Positions 24,352 to 32,787 of a stretch of DNA of 64,000 nt are shown here, one piece after another. This DNA is from Variovorax sp. 770b2 (GTDB lineage Bacteria; Pseudomonadota; Gammaproteobacteria; Burkholderiales; Burkholderiaceae_C). The notes beneath the pieces were generated by a model. That model was given only the letters and a program-made list of their open reading frames with translations. It made no database searches and was not told the origin of the DNA. Where the stretch lies: NCBI RefSeq assembly GCF_900115685.1, contig NZ_FOXJ01000001.1, forward strand, positions 2,575,796 to 2,639,795, written 5' to 3'. How positions within the stretch are numbered: position 1 is the first letter of the stretch; every line of letters starts with the position of its first letter. Both the position numbers and the translations under genes were made by a program.

Positions 24352-25305
24352 TCACTTGGCGGGCCGGCCGCGCGGGGCCCGTGGTTCGGCCAACTGTTCG
24401 GCCGACTCGAGTGCGGCGGTGAGCTCCGACAGGAAAGCGGCCACCGGAATCGGCAGGCTGCGCCCCTTGTGCACGCTCAGGGCCAGGCGCTGCGGCCGGG
24501 CCCGCGGGTCTTTCAGCGGCACGTAGGAGCCGGCCCTGGGACGCCCGAACGGGTCTTCCAGCGGCACGGTCGTGAAGGTGAGGCACATGCCTTCGGCCGC
24601 CACGTTGCGCATGAGCTCGTAGGAGTTGGTCTCCAGCGCGATGCGCGGGCGGATCTTCGCCTTGGCGAGCATCTCGTCGTACTGCTGCCTGGCCCACAGC
24701 GACGAATCGAGCCAGGACAGCCCGTACTCGGCGCAGCTGGAAAGCCGCAGCGACTTGCTGCCTTCCAGTGGATGGCCGTTGGGCACCAGCACGTACAGCG
24801 GCAAGAGCCGCGAATAGACCACCGACATGTCCTGGAACGCGATGTCGCCGAAGGTGAAGCACGCGTCCAGGTCGTCTTCCAGCAGCATCTCGGCCAGCGT
24901 GGGGCTGCCGCTGACCTTCACGCTGAACGAGATGCCCGGATAGCGCTTGGAGAAGCCGGCGAAGAACTGCGGCATGAAGTCGCGCGTGAGCGATTCGGGC
25001 ATGCCGAAGTTGACATGGCCTCGCTTGAGACCCTGCAGCGCCTCGATCTCGGAGTGCAGCCGCCCGGACTCCTTGACGACGTTCTTGTGATAGCGCATCA
25101 GGATCTCGCCGGCCGCGGTGAGCTTGACCTTGCCGCGCCCCTGGCGCCGCTCCAGCAAGGGCGCGCCCAGCGATTCTTCCAGCATGGACAGCTGCCGGCT
25201 GATGGCGGAGGCCGCGACATACAGGTTCTCGGACGCCGCCCTGATCGAGCCGGCGCGAACGACTTCGGCAAAGTACCGGAGCGAGGTCGTGGAGACAAGA
25301 CTCAA
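24352..25305 (-). CDS. LysR-family transcriptional regulator
   Basis: A 317-residue regulator: winged helix at residues 1-65 (LRYFAEVVRAGSIRAASENLYVAASAISRQL) and a type-2 periplasmic-binding-like effector domain (GMPESLTRDFMPQFF onward). The start is taken as TTG at 25305 with GGAG upstream, since there is no ATG near the expected N-terminus. The C-terminus ends in a basic tail (RAPRGRPAK). It converges on the ABC/oxygenase operon with a 24-bp gap and is the only regulator there, so it is the best candidate to control that operon, perhaps through the repeat at 19389-19407. Confidence 0.85.
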   Translation of the reverse strand: MSLVSTTSLRYFAEVVRAGSIRAASENLYVAASAISRQLSMLEESLGAPLLERRQGRGKVKLTAAGEILMRYHKNVVKESGRLHSEIEALQGLKRGHVNFGMPESLTRDFMPQFFAGFSKRYPGISFSVKVSGSPTLAEMLLEDDLDACFTFGDIAFQDMSVVYSRLLPLYVLVPNGHPLEGSKSLRLSSCAEYGLSWLDSSLWARQQYDEMLAKAKIRPRIALETNSYELMRNVAAEGMCLTFTTVPLEDPFGRPRAGSYVPLKDPRARPQRLALSVHKGRSLPIPVAAFLSELTAALESAEQLAEPRAPRGRPAK

Positions 25306-25378
25306 GAGGACTCCGTGGTCTGGGCGCAAGGCAAAAGGGCCACGGCAATTCTTGCATGCGCCGCGGTGGCGCCGCGCC

Positions 25379-26167
25379 TCAGCGGCCGGTGAAGCGCGGC
25401 GCGCGCCTTTCGACGAAGGCGGCCACGCCTTCGCGCGCATCCGCACTGCCCGCACGCTCGTGCAAGAGCTTCTGCTCCATCGCGAAGTGTTCCTCGATCG
25501 GCCGGCCCGGCGCGCCGCCGCACAGGGCCTTGATGCCCGCGAACGACGCGCTCGCACCGGCGGCCAGCCGCGCCACAAGCGCTTCGCTCGCCGCTGCGAG
25601 CCCGGCATCCGGATACACCGCATCGACCGCGCCCGTCGCCAGGCAACGCTGGCTGTCGATAGGCTCGCTGAGCATCAGCCATTGCTGCGCCCGCACCGGT
25701 CCCACGCGGCGCGAGAGGAAGTACGAGGCGCCCGCATCGGGCGAGAGGCCGATCGCCGCATACCCCGTGCGCAGCTTCATCGACTCCGCCGCGAGCACGA
25801 AGTCGCCGCACAGCGCGAGCCCCACGCCCGCGCCGCCGGCCGGCCCGTTCACGGCAACCACCAGCGGCGCCGGGCCCGTCGCGAGACGCAGCAACGCGGG
25901 ATGAAGCCCATCGAGAATCTCGTTCACCAGTTCCGGCAATCGCTCGCCGGCCGCCACGAACTCGTCGATGTCGCCGCCCGCGCAGAAGGCCTTGCCCTCC
26001 CCGGTCAGCAGGATGGCGCGCGGCTTCTGTTCGAGCACCGCGTCGATGGCGCGGACCAGGGCCCGGGCGCTCGCCGATGTCAGCGCGTTCGCGCTCCCGG
26101 GCCGCTGCAGCACGATGCGGCCGATGTCGTCCTGCACGCTCCAGGCAATGCCTTCGACGGCGTTCAT
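25379..26167 (-). CDS. Crotonase-fold enoyl-CoA hydratase/isomerase, isomerase-like active site
   Basis: A 262-residue crotonase-superfamily protein. The oxyanion-hole segments are present (GKAFCAGGDIDEF; NGPAGGAGVGLALCGD). Both catalytic glutamates of true hydratases appear missing: the first position reads Gly in GVGLAL, the second Tyr in RTGYAAIGL. Instead an Asp is found in LSPDAGAS, the position used by enoyl-CoA and PaaG-type isomerases. An isomerase, or another crotonase reaction, is therefore more likely than hydration. It is the last gene of the CoA operon, starting 1 bp after the SDR stop. Confidence 0.8.
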   Translation of the reverse strand: MNAVEGIAWSVQDDIGRIVLQRPGSANALTSASARALVRAIDAVLEQKPRAILLTGEGKAFCAGGDIDEFVAAGERLPELVNEILDGLHPALLRLATGPAPLVVAVNGPAGGAGVGLALCGDFVLAAESMKLRTGYAAIGLSPDAGASYFLSRRVGPVRAQQWLMLSEPIDSQRCLATGAVDAVYPDAGLAAASEALVARLAAGASASFAGIKALCGGAPGRPIEEHFAMEQKLLHERAGSADAREGVAAFVERRAPRFTGR

Positions 26168-26168
26168 G

Positions 26169-26999
26169 TCAGATGCCTGTCAGGCCGCCGGTACACATCA
26201 GCGTCTGGCCGCTCACGTAGTCCGACTCGGGCGCACACAGCAGGTACACCGCGCCGGCCGCTTCCTCGGGTGTGCCGCCCCGGCCGAGCGGAATCGACTG
26301 CTCCATCATCGCGAGCAGCCCGGGGTTCACGCCGACCTTGATCTCGCGGCCCTCGATGTGGGCCGTGGCCGCCTCGGCGGTGCTCGCGGTCAGCCGGGTC
26401 TGGATGAAGCCGAAGGCCACGCAGTTGACCGTGACGTTCATGCGCCCCCACTCCTTCGCGAGCGTCTGCGTCATGCCGACGATGCCGGCCTTGGCGGTCG
26501 AGTAGTTGGTCTGGCCGGCATTGCCGAAGAGGCCGGCCACCGACGAGATGTTGACCACCTTGCGCACCACGCGCTGCCCCGCCTCGCCCTCGGCCTTGGC
26601 GAGCGCGCGGATCACCGGCTGCGCCGCGCGCAGGATGCGGAACGGCGCCGTCAGGTGCACGTCGATCATCGCGTACCACTGCTCGTCGGTCATCTTCTGG
26701 ACGACGCTGTCCCAGGTGTAGCCCGCGTTGTTCACGATGATGTCCAGGCCCTTGTATTCGTTCACCGCGGTGCCGATGAAGCGCTCGGCGAAGTCCGGTG
26801 CCGACACGCTGCCGGTGCAGGCCACGGCCTGCCCGCCCGCCGCGCGGATGGCCTGGACGGTTTCTTCGGCGGGCTCGGCATCGAGGTCGTTGACCACGAT
26901 GCGCGCGCCTTCCGAGGCGAGCTTGAGCGCGATCGCGCGGCCGATGCCGCGGCCCGAGCCGGTGATGAGGGCGACCTTGCCTTCGAGCTTGAGTGCCAT
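26169..26999 (-). CDS. Short-chain dehydrogenase (FabG-like, 3-hydroxyacyl-CoA type)
   Basis: A 276-residue classical SDR. The NAD(P)-binding motif TGSGRGIG is at residues 14-21, NNAG at about 89-92, the catalytic Ser in NISSVAG, and Tyr/Lys in NYSTAKAG. Asp at the end of strand 2 (VVNDLD) favours NAD. In this operon it would oxidise a 3-hydroxyacyl-CoA. It carries an insert (AKAEGEAGQRVVRK) before the catalytic Ser strand, as in actinobacterial and proteobacterial relatives of catabolic clusters. The leader upstream of its ATG is an unusual A-rich run. Confidence 0.88.
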   Translation of the reverse strand: MALKLEGKVALITGSGRGIGRAIALKLASEGARIVVNDLDAEPAEETVQAIRAAGGQAVACTGSVSAPDFAERFIGTAVNEYKGLDIIVNNAGYTWDSVVQKMTDEQWYAMIDVHLTAPFRILRAAQPVIRALAKAEGEAGQRVVRKVVNISSVAGLFGNAGQTNYSTAKAGIVGMTQTLAKEWGRMNVTVNCVAFGFIQTRLTASTAEAATAHIEGREIKVGVNPGLLAMMEQSIPLGRGGTPEEAAGAVYLLCAPESDYVSGQTLMCTGGLTGI

Positions 27000-27003
27000 G
27001 TTG

Positions 27004-27033
27004 TTTTTTCTTTCGTTGTTTCTTTGTTTCTTT
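27004..27033 (-). repeat. T-rich tract (A-rich leader) before the SDR gene
   Basis: T runs interrupted by C or G on the plus strand; on the coding strand it reads as AAAG/AAAC repeats immediately before the SDR start codon at 26999 and takes the place of a normal Shine-Dalgarno sequence. It is similar in type to 166-203 and 58021-58051. Confidence 0.5.
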
Positions 27034-27041
27034 GAAATCGT

Positions 27042-27461
27042 TCAGGCGAGCGCCACCAGTGCCTCGCCGGCGATGCGGGCCTGGCCGTACTGGTTGGCGC
27101 TCAGCACCTCGACGCGCACGCAGCGCTCGCCGTTGTGCTCGAGCTTCTCGACCACGCGGCCGGTGCACCGCACCGCATGGCCCAGGTGCGTGATGCCCTG
27201 GAAGCGCACGTCGAATCGGCGCAACTGCGACTGCGGTGCCCACTGCGTGAGGAGCCGCCCGAGCCAGGCCATGCCCAGCATGCCCTGCGCGAACACGTCG
27301 GGCATGCCGGCCTTGCGCGCGAAATCGGTGTCGATGTGGATCGGGTTGTGGTCGCCCGAGGCGCCCGCGAAGAGCGCGAGCGCGCTGCGGTTGACCGGGG
27401 GGAGTTGCAGTGCGGGCAACTCGTCGCCGATCTGGATGCTGTCGTAGGTGGCGTTGGTCAT
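27042..27461 (-). CDS. MaoC-like hydratase (hot-dog fold)
   Basis: A 139-residue hot-dog protein. The MaoC catalytic Asp and His are seen in SGDHNPIHIDTDFARKAG (about residues 35-52). It pairs with the FAS1-like MaoC protein of the next gene upstream: such small proteins usually form a heterodimeric (R)- or steroid-type enoyl-CoA hydratase in which only one subunit carries the catalytic residues. ATG at 27461 follows GAAGGGAG. The frame could start earlier, but only this start gives the conserved N-terminus. Confidence 0.85.
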   Translation of the reverse strand: MTNATYDSIQIGDELPALQLPPVNRSALALFAGASGDHNPIHIDTDFARKAGMPDVFAQGMLGMAWLGRLLTQWAPQSQLRRFDVRFQGITHLGHAVRCTGRVVEKLEHNGERCVRVEVLSANQYGQARIAGEALVALA

Positions 27462-27475
27462 TGCGCGTTCTCCCT

Positions 27476-27916
27476 TCAGTGACGGCACACGATCACCGTG
27501 CGCAACTCGGCCACGAGCTCGTCGCGCTGGTTGGTGGCGCGCGAGGTCTTCACGACGAATTCGAGCGCGCCGTTCTTCTTGTCGTAGATGTCGCTGATGG
27601 TGGAGCGCACCGTCACCGTGTCGCCCACGCACGCCGGCAGGTGGTAGCTGAAGCTCTGCTCGCCGTGCAGGAGCTTGGACAGCGGGATCTGCAGGTCGTC
27701 GAGCAGCTGGTTCGATGCGCCCGAGTCCAGCTCGGCCGCGAAGAGGAACGTGGGTGGCGCGGGCAGGTCCGCGTAGCCGGCGTCACGTGCGGCGGCGGCA
27801 TCGGTGTAGACCGGGTCGGTCTCGCCGATGGCCTTGGCGAAGAACTGCAGCCGCGTGCGCTCGATGGGGAGCACCGAGGCGGGCAGCTCGTGCCCGATCC
27901 ATTTCTTGTCGATCAT
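27476..27916 (-). CDS. MaoC N-terminal-type (FAS1-like) dehydratase subunit
   Basis: A 146-residue hot-dog protein. The N-terminal MaoC_dehydrat_N type is recognised in FFAKAIGETDPVYTD and APPTFLF, followed by LLHGEQSFSYHLP. The catalytic Asp-His pair of hydratases is not complete (GETDPVYTD lacks the His), fitting a structural partner of the 27042-27461 protein. The gap between the two genes is 14 bp; the thiolase gene ends 10 bp before this start. Confidence 0.85.
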   Translation of the reverse strand: MIDKKWIGHELPASVLPIERTRLQFFAKAIGETDPVYTDAAAARDAGYADLPAPPTFLFAAELDSGASNQLLDDLQIPLSKLLHGEQSFSYHLPACVGDTVTVRSTISDIYDKKNGALEFVVKTSRATNQRDELVAELRTVIVCRH

Positions 27917-27926
27917 GCCGGGGGCC

Positions 27927-29111
27927 TCAGACGCGTTCGTAGAGCGTGACCACGCAGGCGCCGCCCAACCCGAGGTTGTGCTGCAGCGCCATGCGCGCGC
28001 CTTCGACCTGCCGCTTGTCCGCGGTGCCGCGCAGCTGCTGGACCAGCTCCGTGCACTGCGCAAGCCCGGTCGCCCCGAGCGGATGCCCCTTGGACAGCAG
28101 CCCGCCCGACGGGTTGGTCACCACCCTGCCGCCATAGGTGTTGTCGCCATCGACCACGAATTTCTCCGCGCCGCCGACCGGACACAGGCCCAGCGCCTCG
28201 TAGCTGATGAGCTCGTTGTGCGCAAAGCAGTCGTGCAGCTCGACCACGTCGATGTCCTGCGGGCCGACGCCGGCCGCGTCGTACACCTTCTGCGCAGCCT
28301 CCTGCGCCATGCTGAAGCCGACCACCTCGCGCATGTCGCGGCTCTCGAAGGTCACGGCGCGGTCGGTGGTCATGGCCTGCGCCTTGATGCGCACGCTGCG
28401 GTCCAGGCCGTGGCGCTCGGCGAAGCGCGGCGAGCACACGATGGCCGCGGCCGCGCCGCAGGTGGGCGGGCAGGCCATGAGCCGGGTCATCACGCCGGGC
28501 CACATGACGGGCGCGGCCATCACCTCGTCCTCGGTGACGACGGTGCGGAACAGCGCGACCGGGTTGTTCGATGCATGGCGGCTGGCCTTCGCGCGGATCT
28601 TGGCGAAGGTGGACATCTGCGTGCCGTACTGCTGCATGTGCGCGAGACCCGCGCCGCCGAAGTAGCGCAGCGCGAGCGGCACCTGCTCGTTGCCGACCAG
28701 CTCGTCGGTGATGCTCTCGAAGTTGTCGAACGGGCTCGGGCGGTCGTTGAACACCGCGCCCAGCGCGCCGGGGCTCATGTGCTCGAAGCCCAGCGCGAGC
28801 ACGCAGTCGGCCGCGCCGCTGGCCACGGCCTGGCGCGCGAGGAAGAGCGCGGTCGAGCCGGTGGAGCAGTTGTTGTTGACGTTGACGACCGGGATGCCGG
28901 TCATGCCCACCTCGTACAGCGCGCGCTGGCCGGCGGTGGAGTCGCCGTACACGTAGCCCACGTAGGCCTGCTGGATCAGCTCGTAGCCGATGCCGGCGTC
29001 CTTGAGCGCGGCGTTCGTCGCGTGCGCGGCCATCTGGGGATAGGGCTGGTTCGCGCCCGGCTTGGTGAAGGGGATCATGCCGACCCCGACCACATAGACG
29101 TCTTGACTCAT
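27927..29111 (-). CDS. SCP2-type thiolase / lipid-transfer-like acyl-CoA acetyltransferase
   Basis: A 394-residue thiolase-fold protein. The nucleophile Cys is in NNNCSTGS (about residue 82); HDCFAHNE and the C-terminal GHPLGATG supply the His residues. This set is typical of SCP2-thiolases and of lipid-transfer-protein-type retro-aldolases used in sterol side-chain degradation. The aldolases need a DUF35 partner, which is not seen here, so a thiolase reaction is preferred. A strong ribosome binding site (AAGGAG) precedes the ATG. It should cleave a 3-ketoacyl-CoA made by the SDR. Confidence 0.85.
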   Translation of the reverse strand: MSQDVYVVGVGMIPFTKPGANQPYPQMAAHATNAALKDAGIGYELIQQAYVGYVYGDSTAGQRALYEVGMTGIPVVNVNNNCSTGSTALFLARQAVASGAADCVLALGFEHMSPGALGAVFNDRPSPFDNFESITDELVGNEQVPLALRYFGGAGLAHMQQYGTQMSTFAKIRAKASRHASNNPVALFRTVVTEDEVMAAPVMWPGVMTRLMACPPTCGAAAAIVCSPRFAERHGLDRSVRIKAQAMTTDRAVTFESRDMREVVGFSMAQEAAQKVYDAAGVGPQDIDVVELHDCFAHNELISYEALGLCPVGGAEKFVVDGDNTYGGRVVTNPSGGLLSKGHPLGATGLAQCTELVQQLRGTADKRQVEGARMALQHNLGLGGACVVTLYERV

Positions 29112-29144
29112 GAAGGTCTCCTTGAAATCCGGTGTTGAAAAATG

Positions 29145-30704
29145 TCAGGCCACGCTGCGTTGCCGGTCCTGCCAGAAGGGCTCGCGCAGCTTCGTCTTGA
29201 GCACCTTACCGGCGCCCGACAGCGGCAGCGCCTCGACCACGGCCACGCTGCGCGGGCACTTGTAGTTGGCGATCAGGGTCTTGCAGTGTGCAATCAGATC
29301 CTCGGGCTGGATGCCCTGCCCGGGCTTGAGCACCAGCACCGCATGCACGGACTCGCCCCACTCCTCGCTGGGGATGCCGATGACCGCGCACGCCGCCACC
29401 GCGGGGTGCTGGTTGATGGCGTTCTCGACCTCGGCGGAGTACACGTTCTCGCCCCCGCTGATGATCATGTCCTTCATGCGGTCGACCACGAAGATGAAGC
29501 CATCCGCGTCCATGTAGGCGCCGTCGCCGGTGTGCATCCAGCCGTTCCGCAGCGCCGCGGCGGTCTGCTCGGGCTTGTTCCAGTAGCCCTGCATCACGTT
29601 GGGGCCGCGCACCGCCACTTCGCCCACGGTGCCGCGCGGCACCTCGGTGCCGTCGCCATCGACGATGCGCACTTCCATGCACACGCTGGCACGGCCCGCC
29701 GAGCGCAGCTTGCCGGTCTTGCGGCCCTCGGCCGTGTGGAAGAAGGCCGGATGCAGCGTGGCGATGGGCGACAGCTCGGTCATGCCGTAGGCCTGCACGA
29801 AGTCCACGCCCGGGAAGGCTTCCATGGCGCGGTTCAGCACGGCCTCGGAAATCGGCGACGCACCGTAGGTGATGCCCTTCAGGCTGCTCAGGTCGCGCGG
29901 CTTGCGCATGGCGGGATGGTCCACCAGCATCTGGATCATGGTGGGCACCAGCAGCAGGCTGGTCACGCGGTCGCGCTCGATGGCGTCGAGCACGCCCTCG
30001 GGCGTGAACATCGGCAGGATCGCGTGCGTATTGCCGGCAAACCAGTGCGGCGTGGCCAGGCCCATGTCGGCCAGGTGGAACATGGGCGCCGCATGCAGGT
30101 AGCAGCCGCCGTCCGGTGCCAGGCCCTCGGCCTGCGCCGCCAGCGCCGAGCTGCAGATGTTGATGTGGCTGAGCATCACGCCCTTGGGAAAGCCGGTGGT
30201 GCCGCCGGTGTAGAAGATGCCGGCCAGGTCTTCGCCGCGGCGCACGGCGTCGGGCACCGGCGAGGCGGCGTCGATCAGCCCCTCGTAGCTGTGCATGCCG
30301 GCCGGCACGGGGCCGTCGCCGCAATAGACCACCTCGCGCAGGCTCTTCGATTGGGTGCGCATCTGCTCGACCACGCCGCGGAAGGTCTCGTCGACCAGGA
30401 GGATGGTCGAGCCCGAGTCTTCCAGCGAGTAGAGGATCTCGGCGGGCGACCAGCGGATGTTGCAGGGGTTGAGCACGCCGCCGCCCCAGGGCACCGCCAT
30501 CTGGTACTCCAGGTAGCGGTCGGAGTTGAGCGACAGCATGGCAACGCGGTCGCCCGCCTGCATGCCCAGCCCCTGGAGCGCGCCGGCCAGGCGCGCGACG
30601 CGCTCGGCAAAGTCGCGAAAGCTGCGGGCGCGGCCGGCAAAGCGCACCGCGATGGCGTCGGGGCGTTGCTGCACGGCGCGGTGCAGGCCTTGGGTCATGT
30701 ACAT
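29145..30704 (-). CDS. Acyl-CoA synthetase (long-chain/aryl-type AMP-dependent ligase)
   Basis: A 519-residue AMP-forming ligase that activates a carboxylic acid to its CoA ester. ATP-binding motif YTGGTTGFPKGV (about residues 170-181), the YGMTE motif (AYGMTELSP), GDGAYMDADGF and the hinge/C-terminal Lys in SGAGKVLKTKLRE are all present. ATG at 30704 with GGAG 8 nt upstream is chosen over longer forms because family similarity begins there. First gene of the operon 25379-30704, divergent from the AraC regulator. The substrate is unknown; the set suggests a branched or cyclic acid. Confidence 0.9.
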   Translation of the reverse strand: MYMTQGLHRAVQQRPDAIAVRFAGRARSFRDFAERVARLAGALQGLGMQAGDRVAMLSLNSDRYLEYQMAVPWGGGVLNPCNIRWSPAEILYSLEDSGSTILLVDETFRGVVEQMRTQSKSLREVVYCGDGPVPAGMHSYEGLIDAASPVPDAVRRGEDLAGIFYTGGTTGFPKGVMLSHINICSSALAAQAEGLAPDGGCYLHAAPMFHLADMGLATPHWFAGNTHAILPMFTPEGVLDAIERDRVTSLLLVPTMIQMLVDHPAMRKPRDLSSLKGITYGASPISEAVLNRAMEAFPGVDFVQAYGMTELSPIATLHPAFFHTAEGRKTGKLRSAGRASVCMEVRIVDGDGTEVPRGTVGEVAVRGPNVMQGYWNKPEQTAAALRNGWMHTGDGAYMDADGFIFVVDRMKDMIISGGENVYSAEVENAINQHPAVAACAVIGIPSEEWGESVHAVLVLKPGQGIQPEDLIAHCKTLIANYKCPRSVAVVEALPLSGAGKVLKTKLREPFWQDRQRSVA

Positions 30705-30814
30705 GGGTTTGTCTCCGTCTGGTTCTTGTGCAGTGGCATGGTAGAAATCCCCGCACGGCCCGGCGATTGCAGTTCGCTTCGATCGCATGGCAGAAAACGT
30801 CAATCCACCGACAC

Positions 30815-31861
30815 ATGCTGCAACCGCCCATCACCATTCCGATTGCCTTCGTGCAGGGCATGCTCTCGGGCGTTCGCGCGCGCGGGGCCGAGGCGGCGGT
30901 GTGCATCGACACGGCGCTGGAAGATGCGGGCATCGCACCCTCGCTGCTGCAGGAGGTGGGCGCGCGCGTCACGGGCGAGCAGTACGTGGCCCTCTTCGCG
31001 CTGCTGATGCAGCGCATGGACGACGAGACGCTGGGCTTCCTCACGCGGCGCCTTCGCTGCGGCAGCTTCGCGCTGATGCTGCGCTCCACGCTGGGCGCGC
31101 CGACCTTCGAAGTGGCGCTGCGCCGCGTGGCCCACACCTTCAGCCTGCTGCAGGACGACCTCACGCTGGTGCCGCTGCGGGAAGGCCAGCTCGCCGGTTT
31201 CGGCATCCGGTTGAACAACCCGCAGGCGACGCACCAGAACTTCCTGCACGAGCTGATGCTGCGGGTGTACTGGCGGCTCTTTGCATGGCTGCACGGCGGC
31301 CGGCTGGTGGCACGGCGTTTCGATTTCGGCTTCGAGCTGCCGCCCTATGCCGACGGCTACGCCAAGGTGTTTCCCGGCCCGCTGCAGTTCGGCCAGCCGC
31401 TGTCGGCCGTGTGGTTCGACAGCAGCGCGCTCGCCACGCCGGTGCACCGCGACGCGCAGGCGATGCAGGTCTTTCTCGCGGCGTCGCCCGCCAACGTGAT
31501 CCTGCCCCGGCTGGCCGAGCAGGCCGTGAGCGCGAAGGTGCGCGCGGTGCTGCAGCAGAACCGGCCCGCGTGGGCCGACCTGGCGACCACGGCGGGCAGC
31601 CTGCACATGTCGGTCAGCACGCTGCAGCGGCACCTGGCGACGGAGGGCACGTCGTTCCAGTCGCTGAAGGACCAGCTGCGGCGCGACCTGGCCATCGTGC
31701 GGCTCAACACCAGCACCGTGCCGCTCGCGGCGCTGGCCGAGGAGCTGGGGTTCGCGGACAGCGCGGCCTTCCAGCGGGCCTTCAAGACCTGGACGGGCGG
31801 TGCGCCGGGGTCGTACCGGCGACGTGCCCTGCCCGACGCGCAGCCCGAGCGAACAGATTGA
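30815..31861 (+). CDS. AraC-family transcriptional regulator
   Basis: A 348-residue regulator with an Arabinose_bd-type N-terminal domain (about residues 10-200) and a C-terminal AraC double helix-turn-helix (about 245-340; LHMSVSTLQRHLATEGTSF and AEELGFADSAAFQRAFKTWTG). This architecture is shared with OruR/ArgR-type activators of catabolic operons. It is divergent from the CoA-ligase operon with 110 bp between starts (30705-30814), so it very probably controls that operon, with the degraded acid or its CoA ester as likely effector. No clear ribosome binding site precedes the ATG; a later Met start would remove the N-terminal strand. Confidence 0.85.
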   Translation: MLQPPITIPIAFVQGMLSGVRARGAEAAVCIDTALEDAGIAPSLLQEVGARVTGEQYVALFALLMQRMDDETLGFLTRRLRCGSFALMLRSTLGAPTFEVALRRVAHTFSLLQDDLTLVPLREGQLAGFGIRLNNPQATHQNFLHELMLRVYWRLFAWLHGGRLVARRFDFGFELPPYADGYAKVFPGPLQFGQPLSAVWFDSSALATPVHRDAQAMQVFLAASPANVILPRLAEQAVSAKVRAVLQQNRPAWADLATTAGSLHMSVSTLQRHLATEGTSFQSLKDQLRRDLAIVRLNTSTVPLAALAEELGFADSAAFQRAFKTWTGGAPGSYRRRALPDAQPERTD

Positions 31862-31910
31862 GTTTTCAGAAGCTACCGGAACTCCAGCAATCCCGCGCGA
31901 CAATTCGCGC

Positions 31911-32495
31911 ATGGCCACCGCACCCGACCTCCCTCCCCTCAACCGGCAGTTCGTCGCCCACTTCGGCGAGATGGGCAGCAAGTGGGGCATCAACCGCACC
32001 GTGGGACAGATCTACGCGCTGATCTTTCTCTCGCAGCGCGCGCTCAACGCCGACGAGATCGCCGAGCTGCTGGAGTTCTCGCGCTCCAACGTGAGCATGG
32101 GCCTGAAGGAGTTGCAGGCCTGGCGGCTGGTGCGGCTGCGGCACCAGGCGGGCGACCGGCGCGAATACTTCGAGGCGCCGTCGGACGTGTGGGAAATCTT
32201 CCGCGTGCTGGCCGAGGAGCGCCGCCGCCGCGAGATCGAGCCCACGCTCTCGATGCTGCGCAACGCGCTGCTCGAATCGCCCACGAGCGATGCCGAGCGC
32301 CATGCGCAGGAGCGCATGCGGGAGATGCACGACCTGATCGATCGCTTGATGAAGTGGTTCGACGATGTGCAGCGGCTCGCACCCGAGACTGCGATGCAGC
32401 TCATGGGGATGGGCGCGACGGTCACGAAGGTGTTGACGCTGAAGGACCGCATCACGGGCGGTTCGGCGAAGAAGAAAAAGCCTGCGGCCAGATAA
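31911..32495 (+). CDS. GbsR/MarR-type winged-helix regulator
   Basis: A 194-residue regulator of the GbsR branch of MarR proteins: GSKWGINRTVGQIYALIFLS, then the winged helix LNADEIAELLEFSRSNVSMGLKEL. A helical C-terminus for dimerisation follows, ending in a Lys-rich tail (GSAKKKKPAAR). It converges on the cydX end of the cytochrome bd operon. Its position next to cyd genes and the palindrome at the cyd promoter (39174-39191) suggest that it represses that operon, but this is inference. Confidence 0.8.
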   Translation: MATAPDLPPLNRQFVAHFGEMGSKWGINRTVGQIYALIFLSQRALNADEIAELLEFSRSNVSMGLKELQAWRLVRLRHQAGDRREYFEAPSDVWEIFRVLAEERRRREIEPTLSMLRNALLESPTSDAERHAQERMREMHDLIDRLMKWFDDVQRLAPETAMQLMGMGATVTKVLTLKDRITGGSAKKKKPAAR

Positions 32496-32511
32496 CGCTG
32501 CGGGCTCTGTT

Positions 32512-32773
32512 GTTCAGGGCGGCGATCACGCCGACGGGGTACCTTGCTCCGCGAATGTCCCCCGGGCTTCGCCCTCCTCCTTGATTTCGCTGCGCAAGGC
32601 ACCCCATCGGCGTGCTCGTTTTCAGAGCAGTCGTTGATCAGCGATACACCAGCAGCGTGCCCAAGTGCGCAGGGCATCGGGTGCTCCCCGCAGCGAAATA
32701 AAGGAGGAGGGCGAAGGCCGGGGGACATTCGCGGAGGGGAGTACCCGGTGGCCTGTGCACGCGCCCTGAACGA
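32512..32773. repeat. ~260-bp inverted-repeat element between GbsR gene and cydX
   Basis: Two arms of about 90 bp (32512-32604 and about 32684-32773) are near-perfect inverted copies; both contain CCGCGAATGTCCCCCGG and CGCCCTCCTCCTT in mirror orientation. The spacer is about 80 bp. No transposase or other gene is present. In single strand it would fold into one long hairpin, so it may be a MITE/REP-like dispersed element that also ends transcription between the convergent genes. No other copy was seen in the window. Confidence 0.75.
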
Positions 32774-32787
32774 GAGCCCTGAAAAAA

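Noticed and set aside
29142..31007. 621-codon plus-strand frame opposite the acyl-CoA synthetase
   Set aside because: His/Gly/Ala-rich shadow frame; the minus strand carries complete ligase motifs.
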